A stretch of DNA of 64,000 bases from Phytophthora hibernalis. Taxonomy: Eukaryota; Oomycota; Peronosporomycetes; Peronosporales; Peronosporaceae. Within the stretch, counting starts at the first letter, position 1. Every line of letters starts with the position of its first letter. The notes under the pieces are model-generated. The model was not told where the DNA came from and did not search any database. It saw nothing but the letters and a program-made list of their open reading frames with translations. The position numbers were made by a program, and so were the translations under genes. This document shows positions 32,084 to 42,845 of the stretch, one piece after another. The stretch is from positions 1,178,001 to 1,242,000 of the forward strand of contig JAAKBF010000159.1 of assembly GCA_012656075.1 (NCBI GenBank). The letters run 5' to 3'.

Positions 32084-33766
32084 CTACGCGTCGAGGACCC
32101 ATCCTGCCTTGCAGGCTTCCTCACACGAGATGCGCTTGCTCGGGTCGGGGTGCAGCAGAGAAGCCAGCAGGAAGACTGCGTGGGGTGATAATGTCGACGG
32201 GAAGAGCCACGTCGGGAACGCCACGGATCGACGCGGCTGCACGCCACCAGCACCAGCAGCTCCTGTCTTGAGTATACTGGCTTCGCTCGTAAAAAACGGA
32301 CTGTTACCGCCTGCAGACGGAGAGCAGGATCCAGCAGCTTGACTTTGACTCCACAGCATGTTGGAGTTAAGCATGAGGCCCAACATCGGCGGCGTCGCGT
32401 GGAAGCTCGGATGCGTCGGCGACAGCTCGCTGGAGCCAGTGCCTCCGACCTGGAACAAATTGTCGTCGAACAGCAGCTTGCCTGTGTGCGGGTCGGTGGG
32501 CAGCGACCGTAGCCACTCGCCGAACTTGAGATATCGTGGACACGTGGCCAGGTCGCGTCCGAAGGGGAGCGCGCCCACCAGCAGGCCGTAGAGGATGACG
32601 CCGCTGCTCCACATGTCGGCTTTGCGGCCGTCGTAGCCGTAGCGCGCGTTCTGCAGCACCTCGGGTGCCACGTAGTGCGGCGAGCCCACGATCGAGTTGA
32701 GTCTTCGGAAGCGCGAGGGCGCCAGGAGGCTGCTGCGGTCGGCGTTGCCGTCCTGGTCGGAACCGCTGCTCACGGCCGCGATAAAGTGCGCGGACAGGCC
32801 AAAGTCGGCGATCTTGAGCACGTCGTTGTCGCTCAGCAGCAGGTTCTCGGGCTTGAGGTCTCGGTGCACGATACCGAGCTGGTGGCAGTAGCGCACGCCC
32901 GCCAGCAGCTGCGTGAAGTAGGTGCGCGCCACGCGCTCGTCCACGCCGGCGTCCCCTCGGATGCGGTCGAAGAGCTCTCCGCCGGCCGCGAGCTCCAGCA
33001 CCAGGAAAATGGTCGACTTGGACGGCTGCACGAGCTCCAGCACGTCGTACAGCTGCAGCACGTTCTCGTGGCCGCTGCCGATGCGTTCCCCGCTCACGCT
33101 GTTGCCCGTGAGCTTGTGCATGTGCGCGATCTCTCGGTAGATGCTCTTGCGGGCCTGTAAGAAGGCGCGGTACTTGGCCGGCATGGAGGGGATGACGTAG
33201 GCCACGTCCTTGACCCTGACTACCTCCTCCGTCTGCTCCGCTGCGTCCTGTTCCTGAACCTGTTGGGCTGCGGCACTGCCACTGGCGGGGTCTTCTCTGT
33301 CTGTGGGGCGTCTGCTGCTGCTCTGCAACTCGTCGTGGTGGTCCAGCAGCCACAGACTCACACACATCTCCAGGGTGAGTTCTCGCAGCCCCCCAGCCGA
33401 CACGTAGCAGGCCAGCAGCTCCTTACGACGGGGCAGCTGCACCCAGAAGACGTTGTCCAGCGTCATGCCCCGAGCGTGACCCACCACAGGCACCCCTGGC
33501 TTGATGACGTCGGCGCGTCGCAACGCAGAGGCGCTCGTGAGCTTGTAGCCCACGGGGTTGAGGATCTTGACGGCCACTGGTCGCTTCTGGCGCTGGTCCA
33601 ACGCCTCGTACACGACGCCTGCGATGCCTCCGCCCAGGTAGTTGCCCAATAGGAAGGCGGCCGTGTTCGGCTGGGCGGAGAGCGAGAGGCGCTGGCCGTC
33701 GTAGGACGCCACGCGCTCGGGAGACACGTCCGCCTCGCTCAGAGGCATGTACTTGGACTTGAGCAT
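32084..33766 (-). CDS. Serine/threonine protein kinase with a large N-lobe insert
   Basis: An intact 560-residue kinase in one exon. The glycine loop is altered (GGGIAGVV at 46-52). VAVK is at 64-67, the helix-C Glu in IYREIAHMHK is at 212, HRDLKPENLLL is at 301-311, DFG is at 321-323, and the APE motif is in YVAPEVL. The catalytic residues are all present, so it should be active. About 145 residues separate the Lys from the helix-C Glu, against roughly 17 normally; this insert contains Gln/Glu-rich low complexity. A second, Ser/Gly-rich insert lies near the end of the C-lobe before SLLHPDPSKRIS. HRDLKPENLLL with YGYDGRKADMWSSGVILYG suggests the CAMK/SNF1-like group. Substrate unknown. Its GC content is higher than that of its neighbours. 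Confidence 0.93.
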   Translation of the reverse strand: MLKSKYMPLSEADVSPERVASYDGQRLSLSAQPNTAAFLLGNYLGGGIAGVVYEALDQRQKRPVAVKILNPVGYKLTSASALRRADVIKPGVPVVGHARGMTLDNVFWVQLPRRKELLACYVSAGGLRELTLEMCVSLWLLDHHDELQSSSRRPTDREDPASGSAAAQQVQEQDAAEQTEEVVRVKDVAYVIPSMPAKYRAFLQARKSIYREIAHMHKLTGNSVSGERIGSGHENVLQLYDVLELVQPSKSTIFLVLELAAGGELFDRIRGDAGVDERVARTYFTQLLAGVRYCHQLGIVHRDLKPENLLLSDNDVLKIADFGLSAHFIAAVSSGSDQDGNADRSSLLAPSRFRRLNSIVGSPHYVAPEVLQNARYGYDGRKADMWSSGVILYGLLVGALPFGRDLATCPRYLKFGEWLRSLPTDPHTGKLLFDDNLFQVGGTGSSELSPTHPSFHATPPMLGLMLNSNMLWSQSQAAGSCSPSAGGNSPFFTSEASILKTGAAGAGGVQPRRSVAFPTWLFPSTLSPHAVFLLASLLHPDPSKRISCEEACKAGWVLDA

Positions 33767-34525
33767 GGCTTTTGTATGGGATTCAATTTATTTCTGCTTC
33801 GTGTGCGGAAGGAGGCTTCGCACACGGCGTCCAAGGCGAAAGCGCAAATGGAAGAAGGAAGCGGTTCGGTTTTTGGCCTCCAAGATTTTAGAGCGGACGG
33901 GCTATGCACCGCGCCCAATAATAAGGAGCTCCGGGCTGGGGCTCCGCAGCGTGACTGCTGCTTGAATGAGGGCGTCCGGACCGGACCCCGGTGGAAAGAT
34001 GAGGTGGTGGGTGGCTCAAGAGCTGCGTCCAGATCGGCTGACTCCAAGGACTATAAGGCTTAATACGTATTGAACGAACGTCAAGGAGCAAGGTCCGACG
34101 CGCAATCGAGCTTGAGACACCAACATACAGTGGACCGCGATTTACGACCCGGATTACGCCTGCTTTTAGCGCTGGAACCTGAGAATTGTGCGCGCGCTGA
34201 CTATCCAGCTAAAAGTTAGCGAGTCAGAATAGACGCATAGACGCGCGCGCCGAATCGATCTTCAATCGCCGCGCTCCGACGGCAACTCCGGGCCCTCGGT
34301 CGCCTCCGCTCGGTCGTCTTCCTTCATCGCTTCAGCAGAAATGGGTTGCGTTCTTGCAGCAACGGGCTGGGCTCTCTCTCATCGAAAAATAGGTCTCCAG
34401 AGAGTGCGTTTCGGGCCTGAGTTTCTCGGCGTTTTCAAACTTTCCGCTGTGCACCCGATTGCTTATTCACCGCTCGTTCAGTGCAGACGGAGCGGCGGTG
34501 AAAAATCTGCTGACCGGAGGTCAAC

Positions 34526-34768
34526 TCAGGAACCACTGCGCTGTAGCTCCAGTGCCTGGCTCCGGAGCAAATGCCGCAATTGCTGCTTGTGGGCCCGCAA
34601 AGTTGAGGCAAATCCGCAGATGGACAGTCCGGCAAGCGCCAACATGATCTCCGTTACAAACTCCCTGCCATCACACGTCACACATATTCGCTCTAAATCG
34701 GTCTTCCACTTGACGAGCACTTTCATGTAAACGCCACTCTTCCTTTTCGTCCAATCAGGTGCGTCCAT
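34526..34768 (-). CDS. Small single-membrane-segment protein, hypothetical
   Basis: 80 residues from an ATG at 34768: a basic N-terminus (MDAPDWTKRKSGVYMKVLVK), one hydrophobic segment (EIMLALAGLSICGFASTL) and a basic helix at the end. The layout fits a small mitochondrial inner-membrane protein. It is divergent from the WDR81 gene, with starts 37 bp apart, so the two would share a very short promoter. An open + frame (34341-34730) overlaps it and is judged a shadow. No family recognised. Confidence 0.45.
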   Translation of the reverse strand: MDAPDWTKRKSGVYMKVLVKWKTDLERICVTCDGREFVTEIMLALAGLSICGFASTLRAHKQQLRHLLRSQALELQRSGS

Positions 34769-34805
34769 CCCTGGCAATCAGACGAAGAGCTACACAGGAA
34801 GAGGC

Positions 34806-37800
34806 ATGGGCGATGCCATCGACGTGCGCGAGGCTCTACAGACGTCTCTGGGCTGGGATTTCTCCTTCGCGTCTTCCGACCCGAAGGCCGCCCGCTGCCT
34901 CGTGGCGCACCCGAAAGACGCCGCGCGATTGGCCGAGTGGATGGTGCGCGAGCTGCCGACCCTGCCGAGCCCCGTTTTGCCTACACGAAGCCCTAAAACA
35001 AGGGACAAAGCCCTAATTCAACAGGAATGCACCTCTTCCGAGGACTTGGAGACGCTGCTGCAGCGGGAACTGGGCTTTGGGGGCTCTAGGGGGCTGGTGG
35101 AGACGTCTGCGAGCAAGATCACGCAAGAACCGGACCAGGACGAGGTCTGCGAACTGCAGCAGGTGCGTCAACGTAATTAGGTGCATGCAATAATTGTTAT
35201 TGGTGCGATATGTACTATTAATAGGCAATAATTGCTAAAGACGTATTGATATGATGTGAGCAGTTGTCGACGCGCGAGGTGCTGGACAGGTTATACGACG
35301 AGATCCCGTCGTATTCGAGTCAAGACGTCGCCAAGCTCACTCGCGGACTCTTCGACAAGCATGCGAAGCCTCGCAGCGCCCATTTACCGACATTGAGAGG
35401 GCTGCTCACAGCTTTCGAGTCAACTTCAACTTCAACGTGCGATTTTGCGGTGTTCGAGTACGACGCGCAGTCGCTGCAGGACGTGCTCAAGTACAATCGA
35501 GTAGTTCTGGAAGGCTGTGAGGGTGTGGAGATGGCGGCCTCGGACGAGGAGCAGGACGGACTTGGAGACCTCAAGAAACGGCTCGTGTTGTTCCAATTGC
35601 GTCGCGTGCTGGAGTTCCTCCATGAGCGCGGCTTGGCCTGCGACGGTTTTTCTCCTCGTGATCTGCACCTGACCGACACGTTGTGGCTGCATCTTTCCGC
35701 AGTGCCTCGGGTGCTCGATGGTTGTACTTCCACCCGCGTGTCGATGGAAAGAGATGCCAATCCTAGTGCAACTGTACCTCGTGAGGTGGACTCGTACTCT
35801 TCGAGGTCGATCACGGAGCGATGGTGTACTGGCGATATCAACAACTTTGAGTATCTGATGGCCATTAACACTGCGGCTGGACGCCGCATGGAAGACGGCG
35901 TGTTTCACCCATTCCTGCCATGGGTTTCTGACTTTACGGCAGGCCCGCACGGCGGGTGGCGGGACCTGGGCAAAAGCAAATTCCGCTTGACAAAGGGTGA
36001 CGCCCAGCTTGACCGTACCTTTGCTGGCAGTCTCGTGCCGCACCACATTACCGAGAGTTTGTCGGAGATAACGTACTACATTTATTTGGCAAGACGCACT
36101 CCAATGGCGTTGCTTCGCCGTGTCGTGCGAGGCAATTTCCAGGCACGCGAGTATCCGTCTACAATGGAGCGCATGTTCCAGTGGACACCAGATGAGTGCA
36201 TTCCAGAGTTCTACACTGATCCTGCGGTATTCAAGTCACTACACGTTAGTGATATGGATGATCTGCAGTTCCCGCAGTGGCAACATGAAAATGGTGGAGA
36301 GCAAATTAATGCCGCAGAGTTTGTACGATGTCATCGCGCTATGCTTGAAAGTGATGAGGTGTCGACACAGCTGCACAAGTGGATTGACTTGAATTTTGGC
36401 GCCGCACTAAGTGGCGAAATCGCTATTCGTGAGAAGAATGTTCCCCTTGTCGTACATGGAGCAGGTAAGAGCCCTGGATTCATGCAGCTCTTCGACGTTG
36501 CACATCCAAAACGGCTTTGGCACCATCAACACGTCGAGGCAAGTGGGTCGGCGGTCAGGATGGAAGCAGAGGCATCACGATCCATTCCACGCCCGCAAGG
36601 CACGGCGAAAGAAGTCAACGCAATGTTATCGCGAGCGATGCAGGTCGTGGCAGATGTGCAAAAAGAGTTACCATCATTGACATTGAACGGGGTAATGGTT
36701 TGGGTGGCATGAACGTGCTAGGCGGAGGAGGGCGAGGTGCACAAGATGTGGAAGTATCGCGATTCGGTTTACTGCATAGTCAGAGTGCTGTAGAGTCTGG
36801 AACGGGATTCAACGGAGCAGGGGCTAACGCGACGAACAACTCATCAGCGGCTTCACCCAACGAGGGTACGCGGAGTCAAGTCATAATGCGTAACCTAAAG
36901 CAACGCCGACGGGGTGGCAACAAGCCTCGCGCGCGATCGCACGCAAACGTACCTGGAGCAGAACCACTTGTCTCTCCTTCGGCATTTCTTTCGGGCGGTG
37001 TGCGCGAAGCCGTGTCACCTCCAGCGCCGTCGCATGGCTCAGGATCGAGCGGGTTAAGCACATCAAGGTTGGGAAACCTTTTCCATTCGGATTCTTCGTA
37101 CCCGAGCAATGGCAGCAGCAACAATAACAGCATAGTTGGCGGTGCCAAGCCTTCGAGCGGCGGGTTCCTGATCGGATCGGATGCATCCGCTAGTCCCCGA
37201 ACTCCATGGGACCGTTTACGAACCCCACCAACCCAAACAGTCGAAGCTTCACTGGAAGCACGGGACCAACGGAACACGTACGCGTGCTCACCATATCTAC
37301 TCCTCAGGGCTATGTCAATGGGGGCTCGGCGGATCAGCGGGGAGCGCGGAGAGAGTGTTTCGTCCTCGCACCATACGCGCCACTCATCACTAGGAGGCGG
37401 TAGCCCGAATACCGGATCGCATTTGCTGCGTGACTTATGGCAACAATTGCGCCAGCCTGAAGACGACGGGTCAACTGCGAACAGTGGTGTAGGTGGCGGG
37501 CATGGACATGGACATGGACACGGACACCGCCGGAGTGCTAGCACAGGTCACGACCTCATGTTGTCCCTTGGTGGGACACCAGGAGATATGCAGCTCTCGG
37601 ACCTCGATGCTGTGAATGACACCGGTGCTAGTATTGTCGACCCTTGTGCGCCGCTGGATGATGTGGACCTCAAGCTTCTTCAGCTTGGACTCCCAATCGT
37701 TCTTCCTGCAAGTGAGAAGGAGGAAAAAGTGGATTGTGAAGGCCAATCGAAGCTTCAGGCCGGGACGCCAAGTCTCGGTGGGCACCAGTTTGCTGATGAG

Positions 37801-40800
37801 ATGGTGGACCCGATTTACCGGATTCCTGACCAGCTCCTGGAGTATACCGTGCAGCTGTTGACGCCATTTGAGCGAGCTCAAGCAGCTGATATTTTCTCTA
37901 TGGGATGTATCGCGGCTGAGCTGTACACACAGACACCGGTTTTCTCACGACGTTCTCTAAAAGACTACCTCACTTCGTACTCTCGACAGCAAAAACTAAG
38001 CAGCCCAAGGGGGTCAACCAAGAAAGATGATGGTGATGGCTGGATTTCAAGCATACTGGCCGCTCAGTGTATCCCTCTATCAACCCAGCCTCAGCTTTCG
38101 TGGAACCACGCCGTGGCTGAACGACTAGCTGGGTTACCGCTCAATTTGAAACAAGGTGTGCTGGACATGTTACACCCAGACCCACGAGAGCGGTTGCTTC
38201 TCGCCTGCCGTATTGAGGGTTTAGAACCTCTTGCAGTGCTACGAAGCTCACTCCTTCACAATGAGTCTTGTGTGTTATCAACAATGCCGCTAAATGCATT
38301 TCACGCGGCTCCGTCTGCGTTGTTTCCAAAGGACATAGGAATCGTGTATAAATTCCTGACGAAGCTTCACAGTGCTCCTGAGCACGATTGGCATGCACGG
38401 TTCACTGTTGCCAGGCAATTACTGTCGTCTCTATCGAGTTTGTCGGAGATCATGTTCCGTGTGGCGATGCCCGAGCTTATACGATTTTTCCGAGCGAGAT
38501 CGCATACTGAGACTATTCGCGCAGAGCGTGTGGTTGCTGCTGTTGTTTTCCTGCTTCCCGAAATGTCGCGGCAGCTTGGTCGAGAACGGGCTCGCGCCGA
38601 GTTGCTTCCTAATGTATTGCGTGTCTACGAGAGCAGTGAGCTGGGACGCTCACTACCGCTCAGATGCTGCCTGGGAGCTCCAAGTGTATTGCTTTCCTTG
38701 CTGCGTGCGTTTGGAGCGGCTGCAGTACTTGATAGTTTTATCCCAGTGGTACTCGAATGGCTTGTGCCTCCTGCCGTGGCGAATTCCGATGCGGAGGTGA
38801 GATCATCGCTGACACCGCTTTCTGTTCGTTCACCACCGTTGCCGCCATTTGCCTCCGAATCTGCAGCGCTCACTGCTGTAACTTTCGGTGAGTTAGCGTC
38901 TCCTGCAATGCTAGGCCCGTCCCTGACAGCCAAGTATTTACTACCAACTTTGCTGACCCAGCTAGGACGCGTTAAAAGTCGGTGGACTCGTCTTGCGGAA
39001 GCCAAAACTCTTCGACGCACAGACAAAAGGTCAGTTTGGCGCCAGTTATCCTCGAGAATGGCGAGCTGCCAGGAACGTCAGAGTTCCATCTCACGTTCCT
39101 GTCAAAGTCAAAGTTGTACGAATCACACCACGTTGCTGATGCTATACTTCAAGTGTGCCGAGAGTTGGGCGAGTTCCCCGTGGCGAATATGCTGCTTCCA
39201 CGACTTTTTGACGTACTTCCGCGACTTGTATCTCTATCCGAGAAGATCGGTTCCGTCCGTATTGAAGGTGTTCCGGTACGTGCATCTCGCCATTCGTTCT
39301 GCTAGGGTTTGCTGATATCTTTGTGTAACTAAGTGTTTTGCTATATTTTGACGATGTATCATCTGTAGGTGGGGCTTGGACGCGAGATCTACGTGTTGCT
39401 GCGCATTCTGAGGCACGTAGTTCGTACACTGAACGATACGGCGTCTTTGCAGGACCTGTTGTCCCGACGTGCACGTAGCAACTTGATGGAGCTGCTAGCT
39501 CAAGCAGCTCCACCATTCCTACACCCTCGTGTGGCGACCGCGGTTATTGCTGCCGCTACTGCAGACACACAGCCAACATCTGCGTCAATGCGCGCAACGC
39601 CCAGTGGAGCCACTACTAGCTCGGCTAAGAAGAAAGTACTGCGCAGCCTGAACTTTATGAAGGACGCAGACCACCGCAATCTTCGAGCATTCACAGTTGT
39701 GGGTCTCTCACGCACCATTGTGGCTGTGTGCCAGAAGCTCGGCCCAGAAACTACGGTAGCAGATGTCAGCGTCGTACACGGCATAAACCGCTTTCTCAAA
39801 CGCTGCAGCGATGTGTATGCCGAGTTAGAGGTCTCCAACTTTCAATGGGATCTAGCCAGTGAATTGGTGAGCGAGCTATGCGTACCGCTACGCACACTAC
39901 TGGGCAAGGAGCTGTTTAATCGGAGCTTTCCCATCGTGGCAAGCAGCTCAGTCCTTCAATTACTGTTGTTGCCGATAAGCAGTACGGCTGGCGTCGATAG
40001 CAGTGGTATAGGAGCGTTCAACAGCAGCCGTCTAGCTACCAATGATCAGCGGAACCTCAGTTCATTAGATGACCGACTAGCGCAGTCACAAATTCACTTG
40101 CGCCAACGGATGACCATGCCAGAAGAAGAAGGAGCAGGTGATGAAGAAAATGATGATGCAGATGATAAAGGTGACGATGCAGATAAGACATCGGTGGCTT
40201 CAACTCCCGAGCAGGAAGATCCTACGACATACCCACCCGAACTGTTGCGATTCGCATATCGCGCCGTCCGCTTGCATTCCGTTCGTGCAACCAGCTTCCT
40301 TCGTGTGCCGTCAACGGTTCTTATGGGCGCCGGCAAAAAAGCTGCGCAATGGGAGACTGCCCTTAGCAAGGAGATGCTACTGTTACAAGAAGCCCGTCGT
40401 CAGCGCAAAGTTGTAAGTGCCGCATTGGCGCCTGAACGCGCCGGCGCCGACGCTATTTGGCTTCGACCTCGTGTCCGTCAGCCGTTTGAATTTCGCCGCG
40501 AGGAAGGAGTTTCTCAAGCTCCCACTGGCGGCTACGAAGGTGGTGGTGGAGGCGGTGGGGGTGTTCATGGGCTCTGAGTGCCGAAATACGACAGTCCATT
40601 AAAGCTCACTCGAGTTCCGTGCGCTGCGTGAATGTGGATGCTGACGAAGAGCTGCTCTTGACTGGAAGTCGGCATGGATCCTGCCGGGTGTGGCGGCTTG
40701 CAGGTCATCCAGTCCAAGCTCGAGCAGCAGCTCCGACCGGTGTATCTGACAACCGGCCGATCATCGCAGTGGCCCGAACCGGTCGAGCTGGACCTTTGGC

Positions 40801-41650
40801 TAAAGGTGGGAGGACCGGGGCAGGTGAAGCGGACGGAATGGCAGCGGCAGCCTCTGCCTCCGGCGTCATGCTCTGGGATTTGCGAACGAGCCAAGTGCGG
40901 ATGCGTCTACCATTCTCTGCGACTAGCGAACCGGTCGTGTCGATGGCTACTGCTGCCTCTGTCGTCGATGTGGCTATTGCGACTACGCGACGCGTAGTCT
41001 GCGTGGATGCCCGCACCGGTCCACGCGTTATCTCCGAGTGGCACGCGGACGCTGCCGGCATCGGATCCAGCTCGGCTGCTGCAGGGTTGAACTTAGCAGC
41101 AGTGGCCTCTTACGTGGACGGCTCGGCGTATCTCGCAGTCGGAACTGCAAATGGTCGTGTGGTCCTCTTAGACGCACGGACTGGCCGCCAGGCTGCGCGT
41201 TGGCAGGCGCTGGACGTCGGTGCTCGTGTCGTTCACCTGGCTCAGATCTCGGAGTCGCAATTGCTGGTGGTCGGCGCCGATAAAGAGGCGCGCGTGTGGC
41301 GCGTGATGTTACGTAGTCACGGCCACCCGCAACTCCGGATGACCATCACAGGCGTTCCGGAAGGCATCTCGGCGGCGCAGATCTCGGTCCACTCCGCCGT
41401 GGACTCGACCGTGCTCTACGTCGCCAACAGCGCTAGAATCCACTGCGTGCAACTACCGACGGAGCCTCGCGCTGTCGTGTCAGTGCAGTCCCCAGTGACC
41501 GTGCGGATGGAGTTCTGGCAGCTAACGGAGCCTAGCGCAGTTGGCAAGAACAACAGGAGCCGTGCCGTAGCCCACAGTGTAGTGGTGCTGCCGATGCGTC
41601 AACTTGTAATGCTGGGCACTGAGGACGGCTGCTTGAAGTGCGTCATCTAA
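34806..41650 (+). CDS. WDR81: WDR81 homologue: BEACH, kinase-like and WD40 protein (about 2217 aa)
   Basis: Exons 34806-35162, 35264-39275 and 39369-41650, with introns of 101 and 93 bp (GTGCGT...CAG and GTACGT...TAG). The BEACH domain begins near residue 304 with RWCTGDINNFEYLMAIN and continues through GGWRDLGKSKFRLTKGD, ITYYIYLARRTPM and WTPDECIPEFYTDP, wording diagnostic of WDR81. A Gly/Ser/His-rich linker (36.7-37.6 kb, including GHGHGHGHGH) is followed by kinase-like text (ADIFSMGCIAAELYTQTPVF), a helical region and C-terminal WD40 repeats (for example HSSSVRCVNVDADEELLLTG). In animals WDR81 limits endosomal PI3-kinase activity and supports autophagic clearance. Three one-base breaks sit in homopolymers: GGGG 36689-36692, AAAA 39025-39028 and GGGGG 40557-40561. 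No other damage is seen. Confidence 0.88.
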
Positions 41651-41904
41651 GAGCACTTAAAATTGTACGTACACATGTAAAGGGTGAATACAACTTGTGA
41701 GTCAGCAAATGCAACGATGGACAAGAAAGCTCAAAAGAGACCATCAGAGAACCAAAATAAAGAGTTTTCATTTCGCTCTAACCCTCTCCGTCATGGTCGG
41801 AGAAGGCTGTAATGTAAAAGTACAGCACTGAGCTCGACTCGGCTTCCTATCCAGCGTCGTCCTGAACGTCCGTCGCTTGTCACGGGTGCCGCGTCCGTCG
41901 AGAC

Positions 41905-42180
41905 TTAGTTGTTCAGGCCCTTCGCCTCGTTCACGACGTTCTTGTGCATCCGGGCGATTTTGCGGCGGTGCGACTGCCAGTCGGCGCCGGTCTCCTCCTT
42001 GTAGCGGAAGATGTCCTGGCGGTTCTGCTTGTTCCAGTTCACGTCCGGGTGGCCGGACAGGTAGCGCACGCACTGAGCCGTGCACAATCCCGCGGCGGCG
42101 ACGCAGGTGACCAGCACGGGCCACGTTCCCTTGTCACCGAGCCATCTCTTAGCAGCACTCTGAGCAATACGGCCGGACAT
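41905..42180 (-). CDS. NDUFA4/B12D-like small mitochondrial protein
   Basis: 91 residues from the ATG at 42180, chosen because a perfect initiator lies 50 bp upstream. A basic N-terminus (MSGRIAQSAAKRWLGDKG) leads into one membrane segment (WPVLVTCVAAAGLCTAQCVR), then the B12D/NDUFA4 pattern of a polar loop with NPD-like text (GHPDVNWNKQNRQDIFRYKE). This family includes NADH dehydrogenase MLRQ-type and cytochrome oxidase-associated subunits of the inner membrane. The assignment rests on the general pattern (one segment followed by HPDVxxxKxxR). It runs convergent with the WDR81 gene, 254 bp from its stop. Confidence 0.72.
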   Translation of the reverse strand: MSGRIAQSAAKRWLGDKGTWPVLVTCVAAAGLCTAQCVRYLSGHPDVNWNKQNRQDIFRYKEETGADWQSHRRKIARMHKNVVNEAKGLNN

Positions 42181-42229
42181 CTTGGAGGTAGGTCTTGGAG
42201 ATGAAGAGTCTGTGTGGGGCTTGCGACGC

Positions 42230-42243
42230 AAATTGCAGAATGA
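42230..42243 (-). promoter_or_regulatory. Oomycete initiator of the NDUFA4-like gene
   Basis: On the minus strand this reads TCATTCTGCAATTT, an exact consensus match, followed by GC. It is the same 16-mer as the initiator of elicitin-like gene 1 and lies 50 bp upstream of the ATG at 42180. Confidence 0.87.
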
Positions 42244-42390
42244 AATGGCCAAAGTGAGCGGTTGCAACGAGAGCTGCTGACGTCAGCGTTTGTATTTTTG
42301 ATATCTTGCAGGAATAAATGTTCAGAAGAGGAAATATCAAGATTAGATGACCTGTGGAACACATATGATTCGCACAATTAATAGTCATAT

Positions 42391-42603
42391 ATGAGTGGCT
42401 GGAAGCCACCTCCCCCTCCTCTGTCCAGCTCGCTGTCGTCCGCACAATTCGGTCCTGTCCCCTTGAAACGCAAGGGCGGCAACGTGGAGCCCAAGACGCA
42501 ACGGCATCGTCCCGATAGAGTTAAAATAGCGATCTCAAGCCGAGGTGGGGCTCACTTGAAGCGCTTGCTTCAGCTTTGCGCATCAGGCTGTGGGACGAAT
42601 TGA
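42391..42603 (+). CDS. Short proline/lysine-rich reading frame, doubtful
   Basis: 70 codons from an ATG at 42391 beginning MSGWKPPPPPLSSSLSS, then basic. It may be a first exon, but I found no downstream exon that continues it before the TMEM65 gene. It is divergent from the NDUFA4-like gene. The DNA 42604-42845 shows nothing else. Low confidence. Confidence 0.28.
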   Translation: MSGWKPPPPPLSSSLSSAQFGPVPLKRKGGNVEPKTQRHRPDRVKIAISSRGGAHLKRLLQLCASGCGTN

Positions 42604-42845
42604 CGTAACGGCCGTTATCTTGGAGTTTGTATGTGGTTTAACGGTTCGGCGGCAAAGATACGAGGCTGAAGTAAAACTTTTGGCAATGTGAATCATACAA
42701 ACGTCAAGTGTAATCTCGGACGGTCGCGTGTCTGTAGCGTTCAACGGATCAAAGCTCGGACAAATGGGAAGTTTTGGAAGGCAAGGCGCGGTGCAAAAGA
42801 GGTTCATGGAGGTGTTACGACTGCAGTTTTCAGTCGTGGTGGGAT

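Noticed and set aside
32367..33365. Minus frame of 332 codons within the kinase
   Set aside because: Arg/Ala/His-rich shadow of a GC-rich gene in another frame; the kinase motifs are in the other frame.
34341..34730. 129-codon + frame upstream of WDR81
   Set aside because: No domain or signal, overlaps the more protein-like minus frame, and does not splice into WDR81 in frame.
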